A stretch of 64,000 nt of DNA, taken from NCBI GenBank assembly GCA_023459275.1, contig JAEWVC010000008.1, positions 1 through 64,000 on the forward strand. Reading direction: 5' to 3'. The DNA comes from Bacillota bacterium (GTDB lineage: Bacteria; Bacillota; Clostridia; Christensenellales; Aristaeellaceae). Below the pieces are notes generated by a model. The model was not told where the DNA came from, made no database searches, and saw only the letters and a program-made list of their open reading frames with translations. This document shows, piece after piece, positions 52,341 through 60,556 of this stretch. Position 1 is the stretch's first letter. Every line of letters begins with the position of its first letter. Position numbers and translations under genes: made by a program.

Positions 52341-53935
52341 AGGCCGCACTTCTCCCTGTATTCTGATGGCGTCAGGCCCATATGCTTTTTGAAAAGCTTC
52401 GTAAAATAGCTGGGATCGCTGTACCCCACCATGCTGGTGATGTCCTGCAGCTTGATGCGCCTCTCCTTCAAAAGCTCCGCCGCCTTCTCCATTCTGACGC
52501 CGGCAATATAATCGTTGATGGTCGTATGGACCTTTTTCTTGAACAGCGCACACAAATAATAGTAGTCATAATGGGAAAAATCCGCAATCTTCTTGATGGA
52601 AAGCTCTGGATCGCCATAGTGAACGCGGATATAGTCCATGATCTCCTGGATTGCCGGACCAGCCTGCACCATCTGCCCGACCGCCCCGAAAAAAGAATCG
52701 ATCAGGGTATGGAAATACTGGGTGACATCATGGAGCGTTTCCATTACGGAAAGCTCTTGCCAGAAATACGAACGGTCCCTCTCCAGGAGGCTATCGCTCC
52801 TGCTGAGCTTTTGCGATACGGAGGACAGTTGCCCATAGAGATTAAAGTACAGGTTTTTGACAAAGCTGATTTCTGTGAGCGGATACCGGCGGATGGCTTC
52901 TTCCAGTGCGTTGAGCCACCCGTGAGCTTCTTGCACCCTCCCGCGAAGGATCAGGGTGTCAAATTCGTTCTCGGTTTCCTCCGGGATGACGAATGCGCCC
53001 TCCGGTATGACGCTGTTTGTGTGAAGGACACCCGTTGGAAGGTAAAACAGCGCCTTGGCCAACCGCTGGGCCGACTGGAAGGAGCGGGGAGTATCCTCCA
53101 GGCTTTTCACTGCGTCCCCCGCTGCTGCCGTGAATAGATACTTTCCTTTATATATTTCATTGAGCTGCGCAACCAAGGCGGCCATAGCGGCATGCATTTG
53201 CGTCAGGGAAACTGGGGCCGTAAAGAAGCAGTGGATAATAAGGTTCCTTTCCTCCAGAAAGCAGGCGGCCGCCCGCATATCTTCCCCCGGGATGTCCCCG
53301 CCATTGATCCGGGAGATCATGTCCTCCCGGAAATATTCACCTTCCATGTCTGTGAGCACACCATCCGCATGCAGCTTGACAGCCATGGTAACCACCCCAA
53401 AGGGGGCCGCATCCATCTGAAGGTGACTTAACGGCGAAAGAGCGCCCTGGCTTGAGGTGTTGCCATAGCAGGCACCGGCAGCCAGCTTTTGCAGAATCAA
53501 CGGCATTCCTTTTCGGGTTACGTCGCTTTGATACTTTTCTTTTTCCAGCCGCTTCTGGTCCCGAAGGCATTGCTCCGTTGCCTCCATCAGCATCATCTTC
53601 AGCGCAGGTATATCAACGGGCTTTTCGATATAGCCTGCTGCGCCTACCTTGATTGCTGATTTCAGGTATTCCTTGTCGGAATAGCCGCTGATGAAAATGA
53701 CTTTGCACATGGGAAACCGCTCGTGGATGTACAAGGCCAGTTGTATCCCATCCATTTTAGGCATCCGTACATCGGTAAGCAGGATGTCCGGGCGCAAGCT
53801 CTCGCATAAATCCACTGCGGCCAGCCCGTTGGCAGCCACCTCCACCCGGCCGATCCCAATCTCCCCCCAAGGAAGAAAATTTTGTAGACCCCGTCTGGTT
53901 TCGGCCTCGTCCTCCACAAGAAGCAACGTAATCAT
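52337..53935 (-). CDS. YesN-type response regulator, AraC output
   Basis: 532 residues. Receiver domain with phospho-acceptor D55 (ILLTDVRMPKMDG) and KP at about 102 (YIEKPVD), a long middle region (about 130-400), and a C-terminal AraC double helix-turn-helix (LSIKKIADFSHYDYYYLCALFKKK, LQDITSMVGYSDPSYFTKLFKKHMGLTPSEYR). Divergent from the permease gene at 54138 and probably its activator. Co-transcribed with the kinase. Confidence 0.93.
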   Translation of the reverse strand: MITLLLVEDEAETRRGLQNFLPWGEIGIGRVEVAANGLAAVDLCESLRPDILLTDVRMPKMDGIQLALYIHERFPMCKVIFISGYSDKEYLKSAIKVGAAGYIEKPVDIPALKMMLMEATEQCLRDQKRLEKEKYQSDVTRKGMPLILQKLAAGACYGNTSSQGALSPLSHLQMDAAPFGVVTMAVKLHADGVLTDMEGEYFREDMISRINGGDIPGEDMRAAACFLEERNLIIHCFFTAPVSLTQMHAAMAALVAQLNEIYKGKYLFTAAAGDAVKSLEDTPRSFQSAQRLAKALFYLPTGVLHTNSVIPEGAFVIPEETENEFDTLILRGRVQEAHGWLNALEEAIRRYPLTEISFVKNLYFNLYGQLSSVSQKLSRSDSLLERDRSYFWQELSVMETLHDVTQYFHTLIDSFFGAVGQMVQAGPAIQEIMDYIRVHYGDPELSIKKIADFSHYDYYYLCALFKKKVHTTINDYIAGVRMEKAAELLKERRIKLQDITSMVGYSDPSYFTKLFKKHMGLTPSEYREKCGL

Positions 53936-54137
53936 GTTTAATTATCCTTATCGCATTCATTTTCAAGAAAAATTATACAAGATACATGGCTGCATTTCAA
54001 CATATCAATCCTTTTTGCACAAATCCCGCGGCATCATCACAATTTACAACCAGCAATCTCAATATTATTCTATAGAAATGAACGGCAATTCTGCTACAAT
54101 AAAAACAGCAAAACGGCTGGGGAGGGCGCAAATAGAA

Positions 54138-55061
54138 ATGAAAAAAAGGAAGAGCCTTGTATCCCAGGCAGTCAGATACAGAGGATTGTTGATGATTGCG
54201 GCGCCTTCTATCATCATCTGCTTTCTGATGGCCTATATCCCTATGTTCGGCATCATTCTTGCGTTCAAAGCCCTCAATTACAAGCAAGGGATTCTGGGCA
54301 GCCCCTGGATAGGTTTTGACAACTTCAAATATTTCTTTGTTTCAGGAAAGATGCTCACCGTCACCGTCAACACCATGGTCTACAATATTCTGTTCATCAT
54401 CGTAACTACGTCCTCCTCGGTACTAATCGCCCTTTTGGTAGCGGAGATGGGCGGAAAGGTATTCAAAAAAACGGCGCAATCGCTCATGTTCCTGCCCTAT
54501 TTTGTCTCCTGGGTTGTGGTGGGCGCGCTGATGTACAATATATTCAACGTGGACAACGGCCTGATCAACCACTATATCACGGCTGCCGGCAATCCGCCGC
54601 TGAACATCTATCAGACGCCATGGTACTGGTATATCCTGCTGCCGCTGCTGCGCATCTGGAAGCTGGCCGGATACAACAGCATCATTTACCTGGCTGCCAT
54701 CATGGGCATTGACGCGGAGCTCTATGAAGCTGCCACCATTGACGGCGCCAACCGCTTCCAGATGATTGGTAAAATCACACTGCCCATGATCAAACCCACG
54801 ATCATCATCCTGCTGATGCTTTCCCTGGGCGGGTTGATGCGCGGCGATTTCGAAATGTTTTACCAGCTCATCGGGGCCAACAGCATGCTCTATAAAAACA
54901 CCGATATTATTGATACGTTTGTTTTCCGTTCGCTGATAGGCAACAGCGACATCGGCATGACTTCCGCGGCGGCTTTCTACCAGTCCGTGCTGTGTTTTGT
55001 GTTCATCACGGCCGCCAACGCCGTCGCCAAGAAAATCAACAGCGACTACGCGCTGTTTTAA
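54138..55061 (+). CDS. Sugar ABC transporter permease, LplB type
   Basis: 307 residues from the ATG at 54138; GGGAGGG lies about eleven bases upstream, and the longer upstream frame runs through the intergenic region into the antisense of the regulator. First membrane segment LLMIAAPSIIICFLMAYIPMFGIILAF; EAA loop YEAATIDGANRFQMIGKITLP. First gene of the right-hand sugar operon, with the binding protein placed after the permeases, unlike the other three transporters. Confidence 0.92.
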   Translation: MKKRKSLVSQAVRYRGLLMIAAPSIIICFLMAYIPMFGIILAFKALNYKQGILGSPWIGFDNFKYFFVSGKMLTVTVNTMVYNILFIIVTTSSSVLIALLVAEMGGKVFKKTAQSLMFLPYFVSWVVVGALMYNIFNVDNGLINHYITAAGNPPLNIYQTPWYWYILLPLLRIWKLAGYNSIIYLAAIMGIDAELYEAATIDGANRFQMIGKITLPMIKPTIIILLMLSLGGLMRGDFEMFYQLIGANSMLYKNTDIIDTFVFRSLIGNSDIGMTSAAAFYQSVLCFVFITAANAVAKKINSDYALF

Positions 55062-55071
55062 GGGAGACGCC

Positions 55072-55959
55072 ATGAAAGCTAAGCTGCATGCGGATACGGT
55101 GCTCATCAACCTCATTGGCGCGCTGGTACTGGGGGCCATGGCCCTGTTTTGCCTGGTACCCTTTGTACTCATCGTATCCGGCTCTCTTTCCGATGACGGA
55201 GTGGTCATCGCTCAGGGATATTCGCTGATCCCCCAAAAGCTGTCCCTGGATGCCTACCGGGCTATTTTCGCCATGCCGCGATTGATCACCAATGCCTATG
55301 GCATCACCATCCTTATTACGGGCACAGGCACCTTGGCGGCCCTTATGATTGTTACTACGGCAGCCTATGTGCTCTCCCGCAAGGATTTTCCCTTCCGCAA
55401 CGCCCTTGCCTTCTATTTTTATTTCACCACGCTTTTCAGCGGCGGGCTGGTTGCCTATTACATCATTATGGTGCGCTATTACCAGATGAAAAACAGCCTG
55501 CTGGCATTGATCATTCCGGCGTTGGTCAATCCCTTCTATATCCTGATGATGCGCAATTTTATCACCCAGTCCATCCATGAGGCGCTGGTGGAATCCGCCA
55601 GGATCGACGGTGCGGGGGACCTGCGCATCTACCTGAAGATCGTTCTCCCCCTGCTGACGCCCGCCATAGCCACCATTGGACTGTTCATTGCTCTGGGGTA
55701 CTGGAACGACTGGTACAACGCCATGCTCTTTTTAAGCGATGAAAAGAAGTATCCCCTGCAATACGTCCTCTACCGGATCCTGACCCAGGCCCAGAACATG
55801 AATCTGGTGATGAACGCCAGCAGGGTCAGGATTGAGGTGCCCAAAGAGACCATCAAACTGGCGCTGACTGTGGTGGTCATCGGTCCCATCGTGCTGGCCT
55901 ATCCCTTTGTACAAAAGTATTTTGTGAAAGGCCTTACGGTTGGGGCAGTCAAAGGCTAG
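55072..55959 (+). CDS. Sugar ABC transporter permease, LplC type
   Basis: 295 residues from the ATG at 55072 (AAGGGAG upstream), ten bases after the partner gene. Six membrane segments, EAA loop VESARIDGAGDLRIYLKIVLP, C-terminal KGLTVGAVKG typical of LplC. Channel subunit with the preceding protein. Confidence 0.92.
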   Translation: MKAKLHADTVLINLIGALVLGAMALFCLVPFVLIVSGSLSDDGVVIAQGYSLIPQKLSLDAYRAIFAMPRLITNAYGITILITGTGTLAALMIVTTAAYVLSRKDFPFRNALAFYFYFTTLFSGGLVAYYIIMVRYYQMKNSLLALIIPALVNPFYILMMRNFITQSIHEALVESARIDGAGDLRIYLKIVLPLLTPAIATIGLFIALGYWNDWYNAMLFLSDEKKYPLQYVLYRILTQAQNMNLVMNASRVRIEVPKETIKLALTVVVIGPIVLAYPFVQKYFVKGLTVGAVKG

Positions 55960-55964
55960 GTAAA

Positions 55965-55986
55965 AAACGCCAGTGCACGGGCGTTT
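55965..55986 (+). other. Short hairpin before binding-protein gene
   Basis: AAACGCC (55965-55971) with GGCGTTT (55980-55986), 8-base loop, no T tract beyond the stem. Weak; possibly a leaky terminator or processing site. Confidence 0.35.
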
Positions 55987-56018
55987 GATGAATAGAAGAT
56001 TAAAAGGAGGATCACCCA

Positions 56019-57563
56019 GTGAGAAAAGCGAGAAATATCCTATCCCTGCTGGCAGCCATGGTGATGCTGCTTACCACGCCGATCATCATCCCCGCGCAGG
56101 CACAGACCGCCATCGACACCTCCAAGGAAGTCACCATCAAGTACGTCCACATCGGTGGCATGACCCCCTTTGAAGATGAGGTGCTAGCCGCCCTGAACGA
56201 AAAGCTCAAAGAGAAGATCAATGCCAAATTTGAGGTGCAGTATCTTGGCTGGGGCGACGCATGGACCAAGGCGCCGCTGATGTTTGCCTCCGGCGAGGAC
56301 TTTGACTTCATCTTCTGCGCCCCCTGGTTCCTTTTCAACGACGAAGGCCGCAAGGGCGCCTATCTGCCGCTGAACGACCTGCTCCCCGTCTACGCGCCGG
56401 ACCTGTATGCGGACTGCCCCCAAGATGCCTGGGAGCAAAGCTCCATCAACGGCCAAATCCTGATGATCCCCGCATATTTGCAGAAGAACACGGTGTTCTG
56501 GGGCATGACCTACCGGGAGGATTTGCGCCAGAAATACAATGTGCCGGAGATCAAGAAGGTCACTGATCTTGAGGCTTATTTTGCGGCTATCAAGGCTAAT
56601 GAGCCGGAGATGATCCCCTATGCGGTAAACTCCAATGAAGCCGGCAACCTTTCCTGGATGTACCTGATGGAAAACACCAACCTCCAAATTGAGGGGCTTG
56701 ACAACAACACCATGCCCTTTGCTTATGACATCACCGATCCTACCTGCCAATTGGTTATCCCGGCCTTTGACAAAGCCATGGATGAATGGGTCATGATCGC
56801 CAAGCGCTGGGCGGATGCGGGCTACTGGTCCAAAAACGCTCTGGCGAACCAGACCGCCACCTCAGATGCCATATCTGCGCAATCCACCGCGCTTGCCGGC
56901 TGGAACAGCAGCACCTATGGCTCCATTTATTCAAACCTGAAGGCGAACAACCCAGATGCCGAGATCGGGTTCTATATGCCCGTCACCCTGTCCGGCAAGG
57001 TAGCCAGGCGACCCTATAATGCAAACGGCGTTGCGATAAGCGCTAATTCCAAGAATCCTGAGCGCACACTGATGCTGCTGAACCTGATGGTCACCGACAA
57101 GGATATCTACGAAGCCATGATTTATGGCATCGAAGGCGTAACCTTCACAAAGTCGGCCGAGGGCCTCTATCAGCCTATCGAAGGACTGAAACCGGAAGAG
57201 CTGTGGAGCTTTGGCCACATGATCGGCATGGGCTTCTCCAATTATCGGTTTGAGTCTGAAGACAGCAGCAAGTATCCTGCGGACTTTGTAAGCCAGTATG
57301 ACAACCCCGAATGGCAGGAGCAATTCCTTGAAACCCCGGTCATCTCCGGCATCAGCTTTGATATCGAACCCGTCAAGGTGGAAATCGCCGCCGTCACCGA
57401 AGTGAACAACACCTATGGCAAGGTCTTGGAGCTGGGGCTGACTGCTGATCCCGCAGCCACGTTGGCAGAGTATCGGGATGCGCTCAAGAAAGCCGGCATC
57501 GAAAAGATGCAGGCCGAATTCCAGCGGCAGATTGACGAATTCCTGGCAGCCAAGAACAAGTAA
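56019..57563 (+). CDS. Extracellular sugar-binding protein, LplA type
   Basis: 514 residues from a GTG with AAAGGAGG about eight bases upstream. Signal peptide about 1-29 (ILSLLAAMVMLLTTPIIIPAQAQ) with an Ala-x-Ala cleavage site and no lipobox Cys. Mature part begins EVTIKYVHIGG and follows the large LplA-type fold (FDFIFCAPWFLFNDEGRKGAYLPLNDLLP, GQILMIPAYLQKNTVFWGMTYRED). Followed by a strong hairpin, then the GH42 gene. Confidence 0.92.
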   Translation: MRKARNILSLLAAMVMLLTTPIIIPAQAQTAIDTSKEVTIKYVHIGGMTPFEDEVLAALNEKLKEKINAKFEVQYLGWGDAWTKAPLMFASGEDFDFIFCAPWFLFNDEGRKGAYLPLNDLLPVYAPDLYADCPQDAWEQSSINGQILMIPAYLQKNTVFWGMTYREDLRQKYNVPEIKKVTDLEAYFAAIKANEPEMIPYAVNSNEAGNLSWMYLMENTNLQIEGLDNNTMPFAYDITDPTCQLVIPAFDKAMDEWVMIAKRWADAGYWSKNALANQTATSDAISAQSTALAGWNSSTYGSIYSNLKANNPDAEIGFYMPVTLSGKVARRPYNANGVAISANSKNPERTLMLLNLMVTDKDIYEAMIYGIEGVTFTKSAEGLYQPIEGLKPEELWSFGHMIGMGFSNYRFESEDSSKYPADFVSQYDNPEWQEQFLETPVISGISFDIEPVKVEIAAVTEVNNTYGKVLELGLTADPAATLAEYRDALKKAGIEKMQAEFQRQIDEFLAAKNK

Positions 57564-57572
57564 CTTACCGCA

Positions 57573-57623
57573 AATGCCCGCGCAGACGATCAAGATGCTC
57601 ACGCCATCCGTCTGCGCGGCATT
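57573..57623 (+). promoter_or_regulatory. Intercistronic hairpin after binding-protein gene
   Basis: AATGCC-C-GCGCAGACG (57573-57588) pairs with CGTCTGCGCGGCATT (57609-57623): 15 bp with one bulged C and a 20-base loop. No T tract, so a stabiliser or partial attenuator before the hydrolase genes. Confidence 0.65.
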
Positions 57624-57656
57624 GCCGCACGTATTTATCCATTTGAGGAGAAGCGC

Positions 57657-59813
57657 ATGCGATTTGGAGTGCAGTATTACCGCCCGCCCTTTCCCGAATC
57701 CAGGTATTGGCGGGAGGATTTGCAGCGGATGAAGGCTTCCGGCTTTGATACCGTTCAGTTCTGGGTTAATTGGGGCTGGGTGGAGCCCGAACAGGGCCGG
57801 TTCGTTTTTGACGATTACGACCAGCTGATGGACCTGGCCTTAGAAAACGGCCTTCAGGTTGTGCTCAGCCTCAGCGCGGAGCTCCAGCCCTATTGGATCC
57901 ACCGTGCCGTGCCCGGATCGGAAATGGTGGATCACATGGGCAGCCTGGTGGTCTCCTCCAACCGTGGAGAAGCCCACCAGGGATTGACCCCGGGGGGGTG
58001 TACGGACCATCCCCAGGTGCTTGCCCTTATGAAACGCTTTTTGCAAACCGTGGCCGCCCGCTACGCCGGTCATCCGGCCCTTTACGCCTGGGATTGCTGG
58101 AATGAGCTGCGCTGGTGCATCCAGTCTGACGGGCTGGTATGCTACTGCCCCCACACCAAGCAAGCGTTCCGGCAATGGCTTGATAGGCGCTATAGCGGCC
58201 TGGAGGGACTGAACCACGCGTGGAAGCGCCGCTACGGCTGCTGGGAGGACGTGGAGCCGGGCAAACTGCCGGGCAGGCCATATACGGAAATGATGGAATT
58301 CGAGGCGTTTGCCCAATGGAAGCTGGCACAGCATCTGAAATTCCGTGTACATGCCCTGCGGGCCATGGACAGCCGCCATATCATTGCCGCCCATGAGGGC
58401 GGACCGCCCTCGCTGTACGGCTGGGGCAGGCTGGGGCAGTACGGAAACGGAGAACATATGCTCCACGCATTGCATTCCGGCAGCTTTTTTGACATGGCCG
58501 ATCAGGCGGATGTGTTCGGCACCTCCCATTATCCGGGCTTTCAGACGGCGACGCTGGCGGAATTCGGCGCCGGCGTGGAGCTGACGCGTTCGGCCAATCC
58601 CGGCCGGTCCTTTTGGATCAGTGAGCTTCAGGGGTACGACGGTGACGCCGCGAACCTTTCCATGTGGTTTTGGAGCGGCCTGGCCCGGGGCGCCAAGACG
58701 GTGCTGGCCTGGGCCTGGCGCAGCGAGGTATTCGGCCGGGAAGCGGGCAGCCTGGGCATCTGGGACAGAAACGACGGCACCGGGAAGCGCCTGAAGGTCT
58801 TTGGGGAGATCGGGTCCTTCCTTGCCCGCCATGGGGCATTGCTGGATGATTACCAGCCCGACAGGCCGGAGACCGCGCTGTTTCACGATGCCAATGCCTA
58901 CAACCTGGAATGGGCGGCTACCGGGGATACCGCCGAGTCGGTCTTCAGCCTCAAGGGCTGGTCCAAGGCGCTGGAACGTGCCCGCATCCCCTACTCCTTT
59001 GTGGACACCGGCCATTTGGAAGGCCTGCGGGGCATCCGGCTGCTGGTGATGGGCAGGCCCGCCGTGGTCAGCGCCTCCGCGGCCCAGAACATTCTGCAGT
59101 TTGTGGAGGATGGGGGCACGTTGCTTATTGAGGGCGGCGCGGACGCCTTCACCACGCTGGGGTTCTATCAGTACCCGGGGGAAGATCGCCCCTTTGCCTC
59201 GGCGTTGGGCATCGATTACGGTCCGGAGATCCAACTTGCGGAGTATGGTCCCTACTATCAGCTGCCCGACCCGGGCGTGAAACGGGAAGAAACGGAGTTC
59301 CGCCGGCTGGTCCCCCTGCGCTTGCAGGGCAAGGAGTACGCTGTGTATGCCGAAGGAGCCCTTGCGCCCCTGATGGAAAGGGAGGGCACTGAAGTCCTGG
59401 CTCGGGATGAGGATGGATACAACCTGGCTACGGCAAGGAAAATCGGACAGGGCACGGTGGTGGCTCTGGGCATGTCTCTGGGCAAGGGATACCACCGCTC
59501 CAACGATCCGGGACTGGAGGCCTTGCTGCGCGGACTGTCCATTTTGGCAGGCGTTCCGAAAAAGATCACGATAAACGGCGGTGATGTGTATTGGCATACA
59601 GGCATGGCCAAGGGGCGCAGGCTGCTGTTCCTGATTAATGCCGGTCCGAAGGCGCAGGTAACAGCAGCTGTGCCAAAGACATTGCTGCCCAAAACCCCAA
59701 GCCCTTTGGAGCTGATCCGTAATGATCCATTTACCTTTGATGATACGCCATACGCCTGGCAGATCAGCCTGGAAATCGAAAAAGGAGGGGCGCGCCTGCT
59801 GGCTCTTGATTAA
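57657..59813 (+). CDS. GH42 beta-galactosidase
   Basis: 718 residues, the normal GH42 length. TIM barrel with acid/base E150 (AWDCWNEL) and nucleophile E323 (FWISELQG); the Cys cluster C155/C162/C164 (LRWC...CYC) is at the usual zinc-site place. The trimerisation domain (about 385-600: LFHDANAYNLEW, LRGIRLLVMGRPAVVSASAAQNILQFVEDGGTLLIEGG) and a C-terminal beta domain follow. No signal peptide: hydrolyses imported beta-galactosides. GAGGAG seven bases before the ATG. First enzyme of the right-hand operon. Confidence 0.93.
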   Translation: MRFGVQYYRPPFPESRYWREDLQRMKASGFDTVQFWVNWGWVEPEQGRFVFDDYDQLMDLALENGLQVVLSLSAELQPYWIHRAVPGSEMVDHMGSLVVSSNRGEAHQGLTPGGCTDHPQVLALMKRFLQTVAARYAGHPALYAWDCWNELRWCIQSDGLVCYCPHTKQAFRQWLDRRYSGLEGLNHAWKRRYGCWEDVEPGKLPGRPYTEMMEFEAFAQWKLAQHLKFRVHALRAMDSRHIIAAHEGGPPSLYGWGRLGQYGNGEHMLHALHSGSFFDMADQADVFGTSHYPGFQTATLAEFGAGVELTRSANPGRSFWISELQGYDGDAANLSMWFWSGLARGAKTVLAWAWRSEVFGREAGSLGIWDRNDGTGKRLKVFGEIGSFLARHGALLDDYQPDRPETALFHDANAYNLEWAATGDTAESVFSLKGWSKALERARIPYSFVDTGHLEGLRGIRLLVMGRPAVVSASAAQNILQFVEDGGTLLIEGGADAFTTLGFYQYPGEDRPFASALGIDYGPEIQLAEYGPYYQLPDPGVKREETEFRRLVPLRLQGKEYAVYAEGALAPLMEREGTEVLARDEDGYNLATARKIGQGTVVALGMSLGKGYHRSNDPGLEALLRGLSILAGVPKKITINGGDVYWHTGMAKGRRLLFLINAGPKAQVTAAVPKTLLPKTPSPLELIRNDPFTFDDTPYAWQISLEIEKGGARLLALD

Positions 59814-59838
59814 CGGACCGCGCCGGAATAGAGAATAG

Positions 59839-60543
59839 ATGATAAACATACTTGCGGTAGGCGCCCATCCCGACGACCTGGAGATATTGATGGGGGGAAC
59901 CCTAGCCAGGTATGCCGCACGTGGCGACAAGGTATTCATGGCCTCCCTGACCAACGGCAACATGGGGCACCCCCGCTATACTCCGCAGGACATGGCTGCG
60001 ATCCGGCGGGAAGAGATGGCACGTTCCGCCGCGCTGATCGGGGCGGAGCCGGTCTGGATGGGCGTGGACGATGAAATGTCCGAGGTCTCCCTGGCTGCCC
60101 GCCTGAAAATGGTGGATGTGCTGCGGTATGCCCGGCCGGACGTGATATTCACCCACGGGCCCGGGGACTACCACGTGGATCACCGCAACTGCGGCCAATT
60201 AGTGTTCGAAGCCGCGCCGCTAGCCTGTGTCTCCAACATAAAGCGATCGCTGCCGGCCCTTGGTAGACAGCCGCTGATCTATCATATGGACAACTTGGGG
60301 GGCATCGGCTTTGAGCCCGGGGAATTTGTAGACATCAGTGAGGCCATGGAAACCAAGCAAAAAATGTTCCTATGCCATCAGAGCCAGGCAAGCTGGATGC
60401 AGGAAGCTACCGGTTTTGATTTTTGCGATGTGATCCAGACGTGCGCCAAATTCCGGGGATACCACGCCGGCGTCCGCTATGCCGAAGCCTTCAGGCGGGT
60501 GGATGCCTGGTACCGCGGAACCACAGCAAGGGTGCTGCCATGA
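59839..60543 (+). CDS. PIG-L-family deacetylase
   Basis: 234 residues. Zinc-binding motif A-H10-P-D12-D13 in ILAVGAHPDDLE and the second His site in HGPGDYHVDHRNCGQLV. PIG-L enzymes (LmbE, BshB, MshB) remove acetyl groups from GlcNAc-type substrates. Here, inside a glycosidase operon, an N-acetylhexosamine or other acyl sugar from the oligosaccharide is the likely substrate. Starts 25 bases after the GH42 gene. Confidence 0.9.
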   Translation: MINILAVGAHPDDLEILMGGTLARYAARGDKVFMASLTNGNMGHPRYTPQDMAAIRREEMARSAALIGAEPVWMGVDDEMSEVSLAARLKMVDVLRYARPDVIFTHGPGDYHVDHRNCGQLVFEAAPLACVSNIKRSLPALGRQPLIYHMDNLGGIGFEPGEFVDISEAMETKQKMFLCHQSQASWMQEATGFDFCDVIQTCAKFRGYHAGVRYAEAFRRVDAWYRGTTARVLP

Positions 60544-60556
60544 AAGGAGGAAACGC

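Noticed and set aside
57840..59963. Long 707-codon open frame antisense to the GH42 gene
   Set aside because: It mirrors the codon pattern of a clear glycosidase gene, has no motifs or ribosome-binding site, and is a GC-driven shadow.
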